In this document: positions 1 to 8,979 of the stretch, piece after piece | Layout of the letters: each line of letters opens with the position of its first letter | Position numbering within the stretch: the stretch's first letter is position 1 | Source: Bog-473 sp963807775 | GTDB lineage: Bacteria; Actinomycetota; Acidimicrobiia; Acidimicrobiales; RAAP-2 | NCBI GenBank assembly: GCA_963807775.1 | Contig: CAWECY010000010.1 | Location: 372,001-436,000, forward strand | DNA: 64,000 nucleotides | Reading direction: 5' to 3' | Position numbers and translations under genes: made by a program | Notes under the pieces: model-generated | The model's input: only the letters and a program-made list of their open reading frames with translations | Database searches by the model: none | Told to the model about the DNA's origin: nothing

Positions 1-15
1 CTGGGAACGCCGCCG

Positions 16-21
16 GTAACA
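16..21 (+). promoter_or_regulatory. candidate -10 hexamer (TAACAT) upstream of the ErpA-like gene
   Basis: TAACAT lies 69 nt upstream of the GTG start at 91 and matches the TANNNT pattern seen before many genes here. No convincing -35 is visible because the window begins just upstream. Unlike most other genes in the window this one would have a leader with a Shine-Dalgarno sequence (GAGGAGGA, 79-86). Confidence 0.3.
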
Positions 22-90
22 TGGAGACGCGGGGCAGGGTGCCACCGCGGACGTCGGCGCCGGGGCGTCCGGCGCAACGAGGAGGATCCA

Positions 91-456
91 GTGACGACCA
101 TCTCCACGACCGTCAACATCGGGAAGAAGCCGGCACCGGTCACCCTCAGCGACATCGCCGCCACCAAGGTCGCCGAGCTGCTGGCCCAAGAAGAGGGCGA
201 TGAGCTGGCGCTGCGCGTCGCCGTGAAGCCGGGCGGTTGCTCGGGCTACAGCTACGAGATGTTCTTCGACACCGAGGTCATGGCGGATGACGTGGTACGC
301 GAGTTCGGCACCGTGAAGGTCGTGGTCGACGCCGCCAGCGCCGAGCTGCTGACCGGGTCGACCCTTGACTACAGCGACGGACTGCAGGGCGCCGGGTTCC
401 ACATCACCAACCCCAACGCCACCCGCACCTGCGGCTGCGGCTCGTCGTTCAGCTGA
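91..456 (+). CDS. erpA: ErpA/IscA-type iron-sulfur cluster carrier (HesB family)
   Basis: A-type carrier that accepts Fe-S clusters in the cytosol and passes them to apo-proteins. The 121-residue product has the three invariant cysteines of the family: one in GGCSGYSY (about residues 47-54) and two in the C-terminal CGCGSSF. A strong Shine-Dalgarno (GAGGAGGA) 4 nt before the GTG start fixes the N-terminus. The length is normal. The next gene encodes a [2Fe-2S] protein, which would be a natural client, though that link is only inferred. Whether it is ErpA or another IscA paralogue cannot be settled from one gene. Confidence 0.9.
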   Translation: MTTISTTVNIGKKPAPVTLSDIAATKVAELLAQEEGDELALRVAVKPGGCSGYSYEMFFDTEVMADDVVREFGTVKVVVDAASAELLTGSTLDYSDGLQGAGFHITNPNATRTCGCGSSFS

Positions 457-484
457 TCCTTCGCCCGACCGGGCACCCCGTCCC

Positions 485-2183
485 CTGAGCAGCACCGGCC
501 CAACCAACGAGGCCCCCTCCGGCGCGCCTCCAGCTGTCTCGTTCGTCCTGAACGGCGACGACGTCACCGTCGCCGACGGCATCTCGCTGCTCGACGCGCT
601 GCGCGAGGAGCTCGGCTGTCGCTCGGCCAAGGACGGGTGTAGCCCCCAGGGGCAGTGCGGGTGCTGCACGGTCTGGGTCGACGGCGCGCCGCGGGTCGCC
701 TGCGTCACTCCCGTCCGCCGCGTCGCCGGACGGCACGTCACCACACTCGAGGGTGTGGAAGAGGCCGTACGGGACCGATGGGCGACCGCCTTCGTCGCCC
801 ATGGCGCCAGCCAGTGCGGTTTCTGCACGCCCGGCATCGTGATGCGCCTGGCCGCCCTCGGTACCGAGCCAGGCGCACGTCACCCCACCCGCCGCGACAT
901 AGAGGCCGGATTGCGCGCGCATTTATGCCGCTGCACCGGTTGGCAGTCGATCGTGGAGGCGGCCGAGGACGCGCTCGGCCTGACCGACGCCACCGCGTTC
1001 GACGAAGCTCAGCGCGACCCGATACTGGCCGCCTGGCGGGCGCAGGTCGAGGGACCCTACGCACAGACCTCCGGTCCCGACGTGGTCCTGGGCGGCGGCG
1101 GGTTCGCCGACGACGCGTCGCCGCCCGGCTCGTTGGTGCAGCTCGGGGCCGAGACGCCCCTCGCCTCGAGCGTGCGCGCCGCTCGCGCCGAGGCGGGCCG
1201 CGTCCAGGGCCGCAACAGCACGGTCGCCTTGTCCCAGCCGGTCGAGCTGCCCGAGGGGGACTGGGCCCTCACCCTGCAGACCACCTGGGTCGAACCGGCC
1301 TACGTCGAGCCCGACGCCAGTTGGAGCCCTCCCGGCGGGCCGCCGGCCTCGCCGCTGGCCAACGGGGGCGCCTTTGGCGGCAAGCGTCACAGCCCGGTGC
1401 CCGCGCACGCCGTCGCGCTGGCCGACGAGCACGGCGAGGTGGTGCGTGTGCTGTGGCGGCGCGAGGACGTGGTGCGCCGTGGTCCCAAGCGCCCGCCGCT
1501 GGCCGTGGCGTTGCGGCCGGACGGAACAGGCGTCGTCCGCCTGGGCCGCTCGCCTGGGTCGGCCGACCTGGCGCCGCTCGAGGCGCGCCTGCACGAGCTG
1601 CGTCCGGGCCTGGTGGTCGAAGAGGTGGAGGTGACGGGCCCACCGGTGGGGCCCGAGCTGCGCGGCCGGCTGGGCCGAGGTGCTGGCCGCGCTGCATGTG
1701 CTGGACACGCCGCCGGTGTCGGCTGGAACGGGACGCGCCCACGTACGGGTGCCCGGAGCCGGGAGCGCCCGCGTCGAGCTCCGTTTGGACGACGGTGAGC
1801 GTGGGCAGGTCGACGTCGAGGTGTGGGCCGGTCACGTGCTGGACCCGGTGACGCTGCGCTCCTATGCGCTCGGCGCGGTGCACCAGGCGCTCGGACTGGT
1901 GTGGAGCGAGGGCATCGCGGTGGACGAGGCGGGGGAGCCGGTCGACCTGACCATCCGGTCCTTCGGCATCCTGGCCGCCCGCGACATACCCGAGGTCACC
2001 GTGACGCTCCACCCCGAGGACACCTGGCCGGTCAACGGCTCCGATGCGGTCTTCGTGGCCACGCTGGCCGCGGCCTGGCTGGCCGAGGGTCTGCCGCCGA
2101 CGTGGCCCACGCGCCGCGCCGCCATGCGGGCCCCTCGGCGCGACGTGCCAGCATCGGGGCGTCGAGAAGAGGAGCAGCCATGA
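485..2183 (+). CDS. [2Fe-2S] ferredoxin-domain protein fused to a reduced molybdenum-hydroxylase-like region; one frameshift
   Basis: The N-terminal about 170 residues match the small subunit of xanthine dehydrogenase/CO dehydrogenase: a plant-type ferredoxin domain (cysteines in GCRSAKDGC and GQCGCC) followed by the alpha-helical second cluster domain (SQCGFCTPG, LCRCTGW). Instead of stopping, the frame continues for about 390 residues with fragments typical of the large subunit, including GGAFGGK and VQGRNSTVALSQPVELP. The large subunit is normally over 700 residues, so most of the cofactor domain is missing. One extra base near 1665 breaks the frame; skipping it joins the parts into about 565 residues. 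No ATG, GTG or TTG is in frame between the erpA stop and the ferredoxin domain, so 485 (CTG) is a guess and TTG 365 inside erpA is the alternative. The stop overlaps the RidA start (ATGA). Confidence 0.7.
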
Positions 2184-2548
2184 GCCCTGCCGTCGGTCCC
2201 TACTCCCCCGTGCGCCGCGTCGGCGACTGGGTCATCACGTCGGGCCAGGTCGGCCTGGCCACCGACCGTAGCGGCGCCGCTGCACTGGTGCCGGGCGGCA
2301 CGGTGGCAGAGCTGCGCCAGGCCCTGCGGAACGTGGCCGAGGTGCTCGCCGTCGAGGGGGCCACGCTGGCCGACGTGGTGAAGACGACGCTCTATCTCGT
2401 CGACATGAGCGAGTTCGCCGCGGCGAACGAGGTGTGGATCGAGTACTTCGCCGAGAACCGCCCGACCCGCTCGGCGGTGGCCGTAGCCGCCCTCCCCATC
2501 GGGGCGCGGGCCGAGGTCGAGGCCTGGGCCTACGCGCCCGTGGCCTGA
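2180..2548 (+). CDS. RidA family (YjgF/YER057c/UK114) deaminase-like protein
   Basis: RidA proteins hydrolyse reactive enamine/imine intermediates made by PLP enzymes. The 122-residue product begins MSPAVGPYSPVRRVGDW and keeps family features: YSP near the N-terminus, SGQVGL, a NVAEVLAVEGATL helix, and the late RSAVAVAALPIGARAEVEA segment containing the arginine and glutamate that line the active site. Its ATG overlaps the upstream stop by ATGA, so the two are probably co-translated. The 3' end overlaps the convergent regulator gene by 19 bp. Confidence 0.88.
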   Translation: MSPAVGPYSPVRRVGDWVITSGQVGLATDRSGAAALVPGGTVAELRQALRNVAEVLAVEGATLADVVKTTLYLVDMSEFAAANEVWIEYFAENRPTRSAVAVAALPIGARAEVEAWAYAPVA

Positions 2549-3300
2549 GGCGTCGGTGCCGCTGCCGACGCGGCGGAGGGCGGGCCGCTGGCGCCGTTGC
2601 GCTGGGTCAGGCCGGGGTGCCAGGCCACCTGGCCGAACCGGTAGCCCACCGAGCGCACCGTCTGAATCAGGTGGGCGTGCTCCTCGCCGAGCTTGGCGCG
2701 CAGGCGCCGGATGTGGACATCGACCGTGCGGGCGCCGCCGTAGTACTCGTAGCCCCAGACCCGGCTGAGCAGCGTCTCGCGGGTGAAGACCTTGGCCGGG
2801 TGGCCGGCCAGGAAGCGCAGGAGCTCGTACTCCATGTAAGTCAGGTCGAGCACTCGGCCGGCCACGGCAGCCTGGTAGGTCTCGAGGTTCAACATGAGCG
2901 GCCCGTACTCGATGATGTCGGGCCGCATGCTCTGACCCGTGCGCCAGAAGAGGTGCTGTAGGCGCGCCACCAGCTCCTCGGGCCGCGCCGGCAGGACGCA
3001 GAAGTCGTCGTAGAGGTCGTCGCGCAGCAGCAACTCACCCACCTGGTCCGAGCTGATGGCGAGCAGCAAGGGGGTCATCGGGATCTCGCGCAGGCGCAAG
3101 TGGCGGCAGAAGGCCACGGCCGCCGTCATGTCGTGGCCGGCCACCACCAGGGCGCCGGAGTAGCCCTCCGTTCGTCCGTCCGGGCCAGGCGTCGCGATCT
3201 CGTCGGTGCTCGACACGCCCTGCTGGCTCAGCCCCGCGCTCTGCAGGGCGAGGGTCACCTCGGCGGGCAGGTCGGCGGGGAAGCAGAGCAGCGGGTCCAT
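2530..3300 (-). CDS. GlnR-like orphan OmpR-family transcriptional regulator
   Basis: A 256-residue protein with a degenerate receiver domain (about 1-125) and an OmpR-type winged helix (about 130-225) with the usual GRVLDLTYMEYELLRFL, KVFTRETLLSRVWGY and RTVDVHIRRLRAKLG segments. No sensor kinase is adjacent, and the receiver lacks a clear phospho-acceptor Asp pocket. This is the pattern of actinobacterial GlnR, the global nitrogen regulator. It lies 9 bp downstream of glnA on the same strand, so the two form an operon. A role in nitrogen control is inferred from that linkage; the unusual Ala/Pro-rich tail gives no further clue. Confidence 0.72.
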   Translation of the reverse strand: MDPLLCFPADLPAEVTLALQSAGLSQQGVSSTDEIATPGPDGRTEGYSGALVVAGHDMTAAVAFCRHLRLREIPMTPLLLAISSDQVGELLLRDDLYDDFCVLPARPEELVARLQHLFWRTGQSMRPDIIEYGPLMLNLETYQAAVAGRVLDLTYMEYELLRFLAGHPAKVFTRETLLSRVWGYEYYGGARTVDVHIRRLRAKLGEEHAHLIQTVRSVGYRFGQVAWHPGLTQRNGASGPPSAASAAAPTPQATGA

Positions 3301-3309
3301 CGAAGCGGC

Positions 3310-4644
3310 CTAGAGGAGCGGGAGGTACCGGTCCAGCTCGAATTGGGTCACCTGGGTTTGGTAGGCGGCCCACTCCTCGCGCTTGTTGCGGATGAACCAC
3401 TCGAACACGTGGTCCCCCAGGGTTTCGGCCAGCAACTCGGAGCGCTCCATTTCGTTGACGGCGTCGTGCAGGCTCGAGGGCAGCGGCTCGATCCCTTTCT
3501 TGGCCAAGTCCTTGGGGGAGAGCGTGAACAGGTTGGCGTCGGCTTCTGGTGGCAGCGGGTAGTCCTCGTCGATGCCGCGCAACCCGGCCGCCAGGATCAC
3601 GGCGAAGGTCAGGTAGGGATTGCAGGCGCTGTCGGGCGCCCGATACTCCAGGCGGGTCGACTCCACCTTGCCCATCTTGACCACCGGCACGCGGACGAGG
3701 GCCGAGCGGTTGTTGCGGGCCCAGCTCACGTGCACCGGGGCCTCGTAGCCGCCGATGAGGCGCTTGTACGAGTTCACCCACTGGTTGGTGACGGCGGTGA
3801 TCTCACGAGCGTGGTGCAGCAGGCCGGCGATGAAGCGGCGCGCCACCTCGGAGAGCCCGTACTGGTCGGTGTCGTCGACGAAGGCGTTGCGCTCGCCCTC
3901 CCACAATGAGATGTGCGTGTGCATGCCCGAGCCCTGCACGCCCGACAGCGGCTTGGGCATGAAGGAGGCGAAGACGCCTTCTTGGCGGGCCATCTCCTTG
4001 ATCACCATGCGGGTGGTCATGACCGTGTCGGCCATGGTCATGCCGTCGGTGTAGCGCAGGTCGATCTCGTGCTGACTGCGGGCATCCTCGTGCTGGGTGT
4101 GCTCCACCGGGATGCCCATTTCCTCGAGGACGAGCACCGAGCGCCGACGCAGGTCGCTGGTCAGGTCGGCCACGGTCAGATCGAAGTACGAGCCCGAGTC
4201 CAAGGTGACCGGCCCGCGCGCCGGGTCGGAGTCGGCGAAGTAGAAGTACTCGACCTCGGGGGAGGCGAAGAACGTGTAGCCGGCGGCCCGGGCACGCTCG
4301 AGCGTGCGCCGCAGCGCGTGGCGCGGATCGCCCTCGAAGGGGGTGCCGTCCAGGTTGGCGATGTCGCAGAAGACGCGGGCCACCTGCGCGTCGTCGTGGT
4401 GCCACGGCAGGAGCTGGAAGGTCTTGGGGTCGGGGCGGGCCAGCACGTCGGCCTCCTGGACCCGGCTGAAGCCGTCGATGGCGGAGCCGTCGAAGGTCAT
4501 CCCCTCGTCGAGCGCGTTCTCCAGCTCGGCCGAGGTGATGTTGAAGCCCTTGGGGGTCCCGAGCACGTCGGTGAACCACAGCTGGACGAAGCGGATGCCC
4601 CGCTCCTCCACGGTCCGCAGCACATAGTCACGCTGGCTTTGCAC
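3310..4644 (-). CDS. glnA: glutamine synthetase, type I-alpha
   Basis: Forms glutamine from glutamate, ammonia and ATP in the cytosol as a dodecamer. Start is GTG at 4644 (MQSQRDYVL), giving 444 residues, the same size as Bacillus-type GSI-alpha and shorter than the 470-residue beta type. Visible motifs: FTDVLGTPKGFNI near the N-terminus, the Asp latch region TFDGSAIDGFSR, the ATP site HTHISLWEGE, NRSALVRVP and the glutamate-flap segment RLEYRAPDSACNPY. The adenylylation motif of beta enzymes (NLYDLPPE) is replaced by NLFTLSPKD with no tyrosine, so control by adenylylation is unlikely. The open frame continues upstream of 4644 but loses similarity there. Confidence 0.93.
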   Translation of the reverse strand: MQSQRDYVLRTVEERGIRFVQLWFTDVLGTPKGFNITSAELENALDEGMTFDGSAIDGFSRVQEADVLARPDPKTFQLLPWHHDDAQVARVFCDIANLDGTPFEGDPRHALRRTLERARAAGYTFFASPEVEYFYFADSDPARGPVTLDSGSYFDLTVADLTSDLRRRSVLVLEEMGIPVEHTQHEDARSQHEIDLRYTDGMTMADTVMTTRMVIKEMARQEGVFASFMPKPLSGVQGSGMHTHISLWEGERNAFVDDTDQYGLSEVARRFIAGLLHHAREITAVTNQWVNSYKRLIGGYEAPVHVSWARNNRSALVRVPVVKMGKVESTRLEYRAPDSACNPYLTFAVILAAGLRGIDEDYPLPPEADANLFTLSPKDLAKKGIEPLPSSLHDAVNEMERSELLAETLGDHVFEWFIRNKREEWAAYQTQVTQFELDRYLPLL

Positions 4645-4693
4645 CGGAAAAGTTTCGCAGGTCCGCGGGCGTCGCCCTAAATCCTGCCGTCGG

Positions 4694-4699
4694 TACCCT
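4694..4699 (+). promoter_or_regulatory. candidate leaderless -10 (TACCCT) for the hydrolase gene
   Basis: TACCCT ends 7 nt before the GTG start at 4707, so transcription would begin at or next to the start codon. There is no Shine-Dalgarno. It lies in the 62-bp gap between divergent glnA and the hydrolase. Confidence 0.4.
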
Positions 4700-4706
4700 G
4701 GTCGCC

Positions 4707-5551
4707 GTGCCGGTGTCTTCCTTCTCTGAGACCGAATCCCTGGCCGTGGCGGTCGGCCGCGCCACCCTGAGCGGCGTCCGCCTCGGGAAGGGGGGCATGC
4801 CGCAGCTCGTCCTCCTCCACGCGGCGGTCGCCGACCACCGCAGCTGGTCGGGTCTGCTGCGGCTGCTTGCACCCGACATGGACGTGGCGGCGTACGACCA
4901 GCGAGGCTTCGGAGCCACCACCTACGGGGCGGAGGGCCACGACCGGGCGGTCGATTTGTTAGCCGTGCTGGACGCATGCGACTACGAGCGGCCTGTGCTC
5001 GTCGGCAACTCACTCGGCGGGCGGATCGCGTTGGACTTCGCCCTCATCCATCCCGAGCGGGTGGCAGGGCTGGTGTTGCTGGCACCCGCCGTCTCGGGGG
5101 CACCGGCGGTGGCCGAGTCAGACCTGCGGCCCGAGGAGGCAGCCTTCTGGCAGGAACTCGAGGCCGCCGAGGCGGCCGGTGATCTCGATGCGCTCAACCG
5201 GGGCGAGATCAGGTTGTGGCTCGACGGGCTCGATGCGCCCGAGGGCAGGGTGAGCGGCATGGCGCGCCAACTCGCCCTCGACATGAACGCCATCGCGCTG
5301 GCCGCCGCCAGCCCGGGTCACGAGCCGCGTGTCGTCGACGCCTGGTCGCGGCTGGGCGAGATCGCCTGCCCGTTCTCGTCCTCGTCGGGGACCTCGACAT
5401 GCGCCACATGCAAGCCCGTTGTCGCGAGCTGGCCGCCCGCGTCCCGGGCGCGCAACTGCGCGTGATGCCCGACGTGGCGCACCTGCTCGCCCTGGAACAG
5501 CCGGACGCGGTGGCCGGGCTGGTGCGCGCGTTCCTCGGCCGTCCGGCCTGA
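4707..5551 (+). CDS. alpha/beta-hydrolase fold protein; one frameshift near 5372
   Basis: An alpha/beta-hydrolase of about 280 residues after repair. The first frame carries the oxyanion region (LLHAAVADHRSW), strand DVAAYDQRGFG and the nucleophile elbow GNSLGG. The second frame carries the catalytic acid in VLVGDLDMRH and the histidine in MPDVAHLLALEQP. The break sits in a run of C residues (CCTGCCCG); adding one C restores PVLVLVGD, so a homopolymer deletion is likely. The full triad is present across the two frames, so a working enzyme is plausible. The substrate cannot be told; an esterase, lactonase or haloperoxidase-like activity are all possible. Confidence 0.8.
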
Positions 5552-5583
5552 AGCGGCCTCGGGGAGGGCGGGAACCCCACCGG

Positions 5584-5589
5584 TAGGCT
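5584..5589 (+). promoter_or_regulatory. candidate leaderless -10 (TAGGCT) for nadE
   Basis: TAGGCT is followed by 6 nt and then the ATG of nadE at 5596. No ribosome-binding site precedes the ATG, which fits a leaderless transcript. Confidence 0.5.
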
Positions 5590-5595
5590 GGATGC

Positions 5596-7335
5596 ATGCC
5601 GTACCTGCGCCTGGCCGCCGCGCAGCTCAACACTGTCGTCGGTGACCTTGCGGGCAACGTGGAGCGAGTCCTCGGCGCGCTGGCCGCCGCCGAGGCGGCG
5701 GGGGCCGACGTCTGCGTCGTGCCCGAGCTGGCCATCCCGGGCTACCCGCCCGAGGACCTGCTCCTCAAGCCCGGGTTCGTCGCCGACAACGTGGCCGCGC
5801 TGGAGAAGGTGGCGGCCGCCACCGGGCAATGCGCCGTCATCGTGGGCTTCGTCGGCGCGGCCGACGATGGAGCCGGATTGGCCAACGCGGCGGCCGTGTG
5901 CGCCAAAGGCCGGGTCGTCGGTGTGTATCGCAAGCGGTTCCTGCCCAACTACGGCGTCTTCGACGAGCAGCGCTGGTTCATCCCCAGCTACGAGCCGCCG
6001 ACCCTCTTCGGCATCGCCGGCGCCTGGGTGGGCGTGTCCATCTGCGAGGACGTGTGGTTCGACAACGGCCCGGTGGCCCAGGAGGGCCGGGCCGGTGCGG
6101 ACGTGGTGGTGAACCTCAACGCGTCGCCCTACAACCGGGGCCGGCGTGATGAGCGCCTGTCGATGTTGCATGGCCGGGTGGACGAGGCTGGTTGCGCCAT
6201 CGCCTACGTCAACCAGGTGGGCGGGCAGGACGAGCTCGTCTTCGACGGCGACTCGCTCGTGGTGGCGGCCGACGGGACGCTGGTCGCCTCGGGCGCGCAG
6301 TTCGACACGGACCTGGTCGTGGTCGACCTTCCCCTCGGGCCGCACCGCCAGCGTGCCATCAGCGAGCTCTTGCCGCGGGTCGTGGTGACCGAGCCGCGGC
6401 CGGGAGAGCGTCCGACACTGGCCCCGCCGCCGTTGCGGCCGCCGTTGAGCGACCACGCCGAGGTCTACGCCGCGCTGGTCCTGGGCACGCGCGACTACCT
6501 TTCGAAGAACGGGTTCTCCGAGGCCGTGATCGGCCTGTCCGGCGGCATCGACTCGTCGCTGGTGGCCGCCGTCGCCGTGGACGCGCTCGGCCCGGCGCGC
6601 GTGCATGGGTTGTCAATGCCCTCGCGCTACTCGAGCGACGGGTCGCGCCAGGACGCCGAGGTGCTGGCCGATCGACTCGGCATCGACCTCAAGGTGGTGG
6701 CCATTGAGGAGGCGCACGTCGCCTTCGCCTCCATGCTCGCCCCTGTCCTCGGGCGGGAGCCCTTCGGCCTGACCGACGAGAACCTGCAGTCGCGCCTGCG
6801 CGGCGTCCTCCTCATGGCGGTCTCCAACGCCAACGGCTGGATCGTGCTCACCACCGGCAACAAGAGCGAGATGGCGACGGGCTACTCCACCCTCTACGGC
6901 GACTCGGCGGGTGGCTTCGCGGTGATCAAGGACGTGCCCAAGACCCTGGTCTACGAGCTGTGCCGCTACCGCAACACGCAGGCCGTTCTTGAAGGACTCC
7001 CCGGGCCCATCCCCGACAGCGTGATCGACAAGCCGCCGTCGGCCGAGCTGCGGCCCGACCAGCGCGACGACCAGTCGCTACCGCCCTACGAGGAGCTCGA
7101 CCCGGTATTGCAGGGCTACGTCGAGCGCGACCGCACGGCGGCCGAGCTGGTGGGCGAGGGCTTCGACCCGGCCGTGGTCGACCAGGTGGTGCGCCTGGTC
7201 GACGGGGCCGAGTACAAGCGGCGCCAGAACCCGCCCGGGGTGCGCATCACGACCAAGGCCTTCGGCAAGGACCGCCGCATGCCCATCACCAACCGCTACC
7301 GCTCTTCGGCGCTCGAGGAGTCGGGAGGTGGCTGA
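5596..7335 (+). CDS. nadE: glutamine-dependent NAD+ synthetase
   Basis: Makes NAD+ from nicotinic acid adenine dinucleotide and ATP, with ammonia from glutamine. Two domains are visible in 579 residues. The N-terminal nitrilase-like glutaminase (about 1-260) has catalytic Glu in PELAIPGYPPEDLLL, Lys in RKRFLPNYGVFDE and Cys in SICEDVWF. The C-terminal ATP-pyrophosphatase synthetase has the P-loop GLSGGIDSSL, then LTTGNKSEMATGYSTLYGD and DKPPSAELRPDQ. Length and motif order are normal, so it should be functional. The stop overlaps the next start by 8 bp. Confidence 0.95.
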   Translation: MPYLRLAAAQLNTVVGDLAGNVERVLGALAAAEAAGADVCVVPELAIPGYPPEDLLLKPGFVADNVAALEKVAAATGQCAVIVGFVGAADDGAGLANAAAVCAKGRVVGVYRKRFLPNYGVFDEQRWFIPSYEPPTLFGIAGAWVGVSICEDVWFDNGPVAQEGRAGADVVVNLNASPYNRGRRDERLSMLHGRVDEAGCAIAYVNQVGGQDELVFDGDSLVVAADGTLVASGAQFDTDLVVVDLPLGPHRQRAISELLPRVVVTEPRPGERPTLAPPPLRPPLSDHAEVYAALVLGTRDYLSKNGFSEAVIGLSGGIDSSLVAAVAVDALGPARVHGLSMPSRYSSDGSRQDAEVLADRLGIDLKVVAIEEAHVAFASMLAPVLGREPFGLTDENLQSRLRGVLLMAVSNANGWIVLTTGNKSEMATGYSTLYGDSAGGFAVIKDVPKTLVYELCRYRNTQAVLEGLPGPIPDSVIDKPPSAELRPDQRDDQSLPPYEELDPVLQGYVERDRTAAELVGEGFDPAVVDQVVRLVDGAEYKRRQNPPGVRITTKAFGKDRRMPITNRYRSSALEESGGG

Positions 7336-7918
7336 GCCGGCCGGCTGGCGGGGCATCGACGAGCTGGCCGCACTGGTCGGGCGCTACAGCTGGCTCGAGC
7401 GGCGCCTCTTCGAGCTGACCGGACGGTGGGCCACCTCCCCGGCGACAGAAGGGGCGGCACCCCACACGCTGGGGGACGAGCTACGGGTCTGGTGCGCCGC
7501 CGCCTCCAGGCGCCACGGCGAGCTGGCCGGGCGCTGGGCCCAACGGCTGCCGGTGCGCGCCGGGGTCGACGCCGGCGCCTTCGTCGCGGCCCCGCCCGGA
7601 CCCCTGGCCGGGGCGTTCGAGGCGCTGGAGGCCGAGGGTGATGCCGGGGGCGGCCTGGCCGTCTTGGTCACGAACGTCCTCCCGTGGCTGGCCGGGGTCT
7701 ACCTGGCCCACTCCGGGGCCGCCTCACCGGTGAGCGAGGCTCCAGTCGCCGAAGTCCTGATGGAGGCCCGTCGGGTGGTCGAGGGGGAGATCCAGAGCGG
7801 TCGCACTCTTCGGCAAATGGCCGGCGACGTGGCGCTCGTGCGCCCACGCACAATTGTGACGGTTTTCGATCAGGCGTTTGAAGAAACGTGCGTTTTCCCT
7901 GCTGTATACCCATCTTGA
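7328..7918 (+). CDS. uncharacterised protein following nadE
   Basis: A 196-residue, mostly helical, Ala-rich protein from a GTG start that overlaps the end of nadE by 8 bp, so it is probably co-transcribed. I recognise no catalytic motif. There are repeated aromatic/Glu/His helices (YSWLERRLFELTGRW, SRRHGELAGRWAQRLP, LVTNVLPWLAGVYLAHS), a layout reminiscent of four-helix ferritin-like folds, but the metal ligands are not clear enough to claim this. The end (CVFPAVYPS) is codon-poor and TA-rich and may overlap the upstream region of the sigma gene. Confidence 0.6.
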   Translation: MAEPAGWRGIDELAALVGRYSWLERRLFELTGRWATSPATEGAAPHTLGDELRVWCAAASRRHGELAGRWAQRLPVRAGVDAGAFVAAPPGPLAGAFEALEAEGDAGGGLAVLVTNVLPWLAGVYLAHSGAASPVSEAPVAEVLMEARRVVEGEIQSGRTLRQMAGDVALVRPRTIVTVFDQAFEETCVFPAVYPS

Positions 7919-8040
7919 CATGACCACTACACTGTCAGAGCAGCCGACGCGCGCCAGGAACGGGCGCCCGCTGCGTTGTAGAGCGCACACGCCCGGCGAC
8001 CCCTCGCCGTGGCCCGGGACGGAATGTAGAGGCGACCACC

Positions 8041-8979
8041 TTGGCGAAGGAACGAATTGAGCGCGACGACGAGGACCTCGTTCGGCTCTATCTGACTGAC
8101 ATCGGCCAGTACCCCCTACTGACCAAGGACGACGAGGTCCGCCTGGCCCAGGCCATCGAGGCCGGTCGCGCCGCCGAAGCCGACGTCGCCAAGGCGTCCA
8201 AGGGCCTGACCACGGCCAAGAAGCGCGAACTGCGCCGGGCCGTCATGGAGGGTGAGCAGGCCCAGCAGACCTTCGTCCAGTCAAACCTGCGCCTGGTCGT
8301 ATCGATCGCCAAGAAGTATCAAGCCTCCGGCCTGCCCCTACTGGACCTGATCCAGGAGGGCAACCTCGGCCTCATGCACGCCGTCGAGAAGTTCGACTGG
8401 CGCAAGGGCTTCAAGTTCTCCACGTATGCCACCTGGTGGATCCGCCAGGCCATCACCCGGGGCATTGCGAACACCGGACGCACAATTCGTCTCCCCGTCC
8501 ACGCCGGCGACACCCTGGCGCGCGTGCAGAAGGCCCAGGCCCGCCTGGAGCTCAAGCTGGGCCGCCCCGCCACGCTGGCCGAACTCGGCGTCGAGGTCGA
8601 GATGCCCGAGGACAAGCTGGTCGAGGCCCTGCGCTTCCGGGCCGAGCCGCTGTCGCTGTCCGAGCCGCTGCGCGAGGACGGGGACGCCGAGCTGGGGGAC
8701 GTCGTCGAGGACCGCTCGGCCGAGTCGCCCTTCGAGGTGGCGGCGGTGTCGTTGCTGCCCGACGAGATCGGCCGCCTGCTCTCGCCGCTCGACGAGCGCG
8801 AGCGCGAGATCCTGCGCCTGCGCTTTGGGCTGGACCGGGGTGAGCCCCGGACCCTCGAAGAGGTCGGCGAGCACTTCAACCTGACCCGTGAGCGCATCCG
8901 CCAGATCGAGGCGCGGGCCATGTCCAAGCTGCGCCACCCGTCGTCGGACACCGGCGCCCGGGACCTGCTGACCGTCTGA
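8041..8979 (+). CDS. principal-type RNA polymerase sigma factor (sigma-70, RpoD/HrdB-like)
   Basis: A 312-residue sigma factor with region 1.2 (DLVRLYLTDIGQYPLLT), region 2 (NLRLVVSIAKKY, DLIQEGNLGLMHAVEKFDW, FSTYATWWIRQAITR), region 3, and region 4 (EREILRLRFGLD, TRERIRQIEARAMSKLRHP). It lacks the long acidic region 1.1, so it is either the main sigma factor with a short N-terminus or a group 2 sigma. It starts with TTG at 8041, with only a weak AGAGG upstream. A TTGACA (7915-7920) and a TACACT (about 7927) lie in the 120-bp gap but are not spaced as one promoter. Confidence 0.9.
   Translation: MAKERIERDDEDLVRLYLTDIGQYPLLTKDDEVRLAQAIEAGRAAEADVAKASKGLTTAKKRELRRAVMEGEQAQQTFVQSNLRLVVSIAKKYQASGLPLLDLIQEGNLGLMHAVEKFDWRKGFKFSTYATWWIRQAITRGIANTGRTIRLPVHAGDTLARVQKAQARLELKLGRPATLAELGVEVEMPEDKLVEALRFRAEPLSLSEPLREDGDAELGDVVEDRSAESPFEVAAVSLLPDEIGRLLSPLDEREREILRLRFGLDRGEPRTLEEVGEHFNLTRERIRQIEARAMSKLRHPSSDTGARDLLTV

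Noticed and set aside
7915..7934. TTGACA followed by TACACT upstream of the sigma factor gene considered as one promoter
   Set aside because: The hexamers are only about 7 bp apart, far below the 16-19 bp needed.
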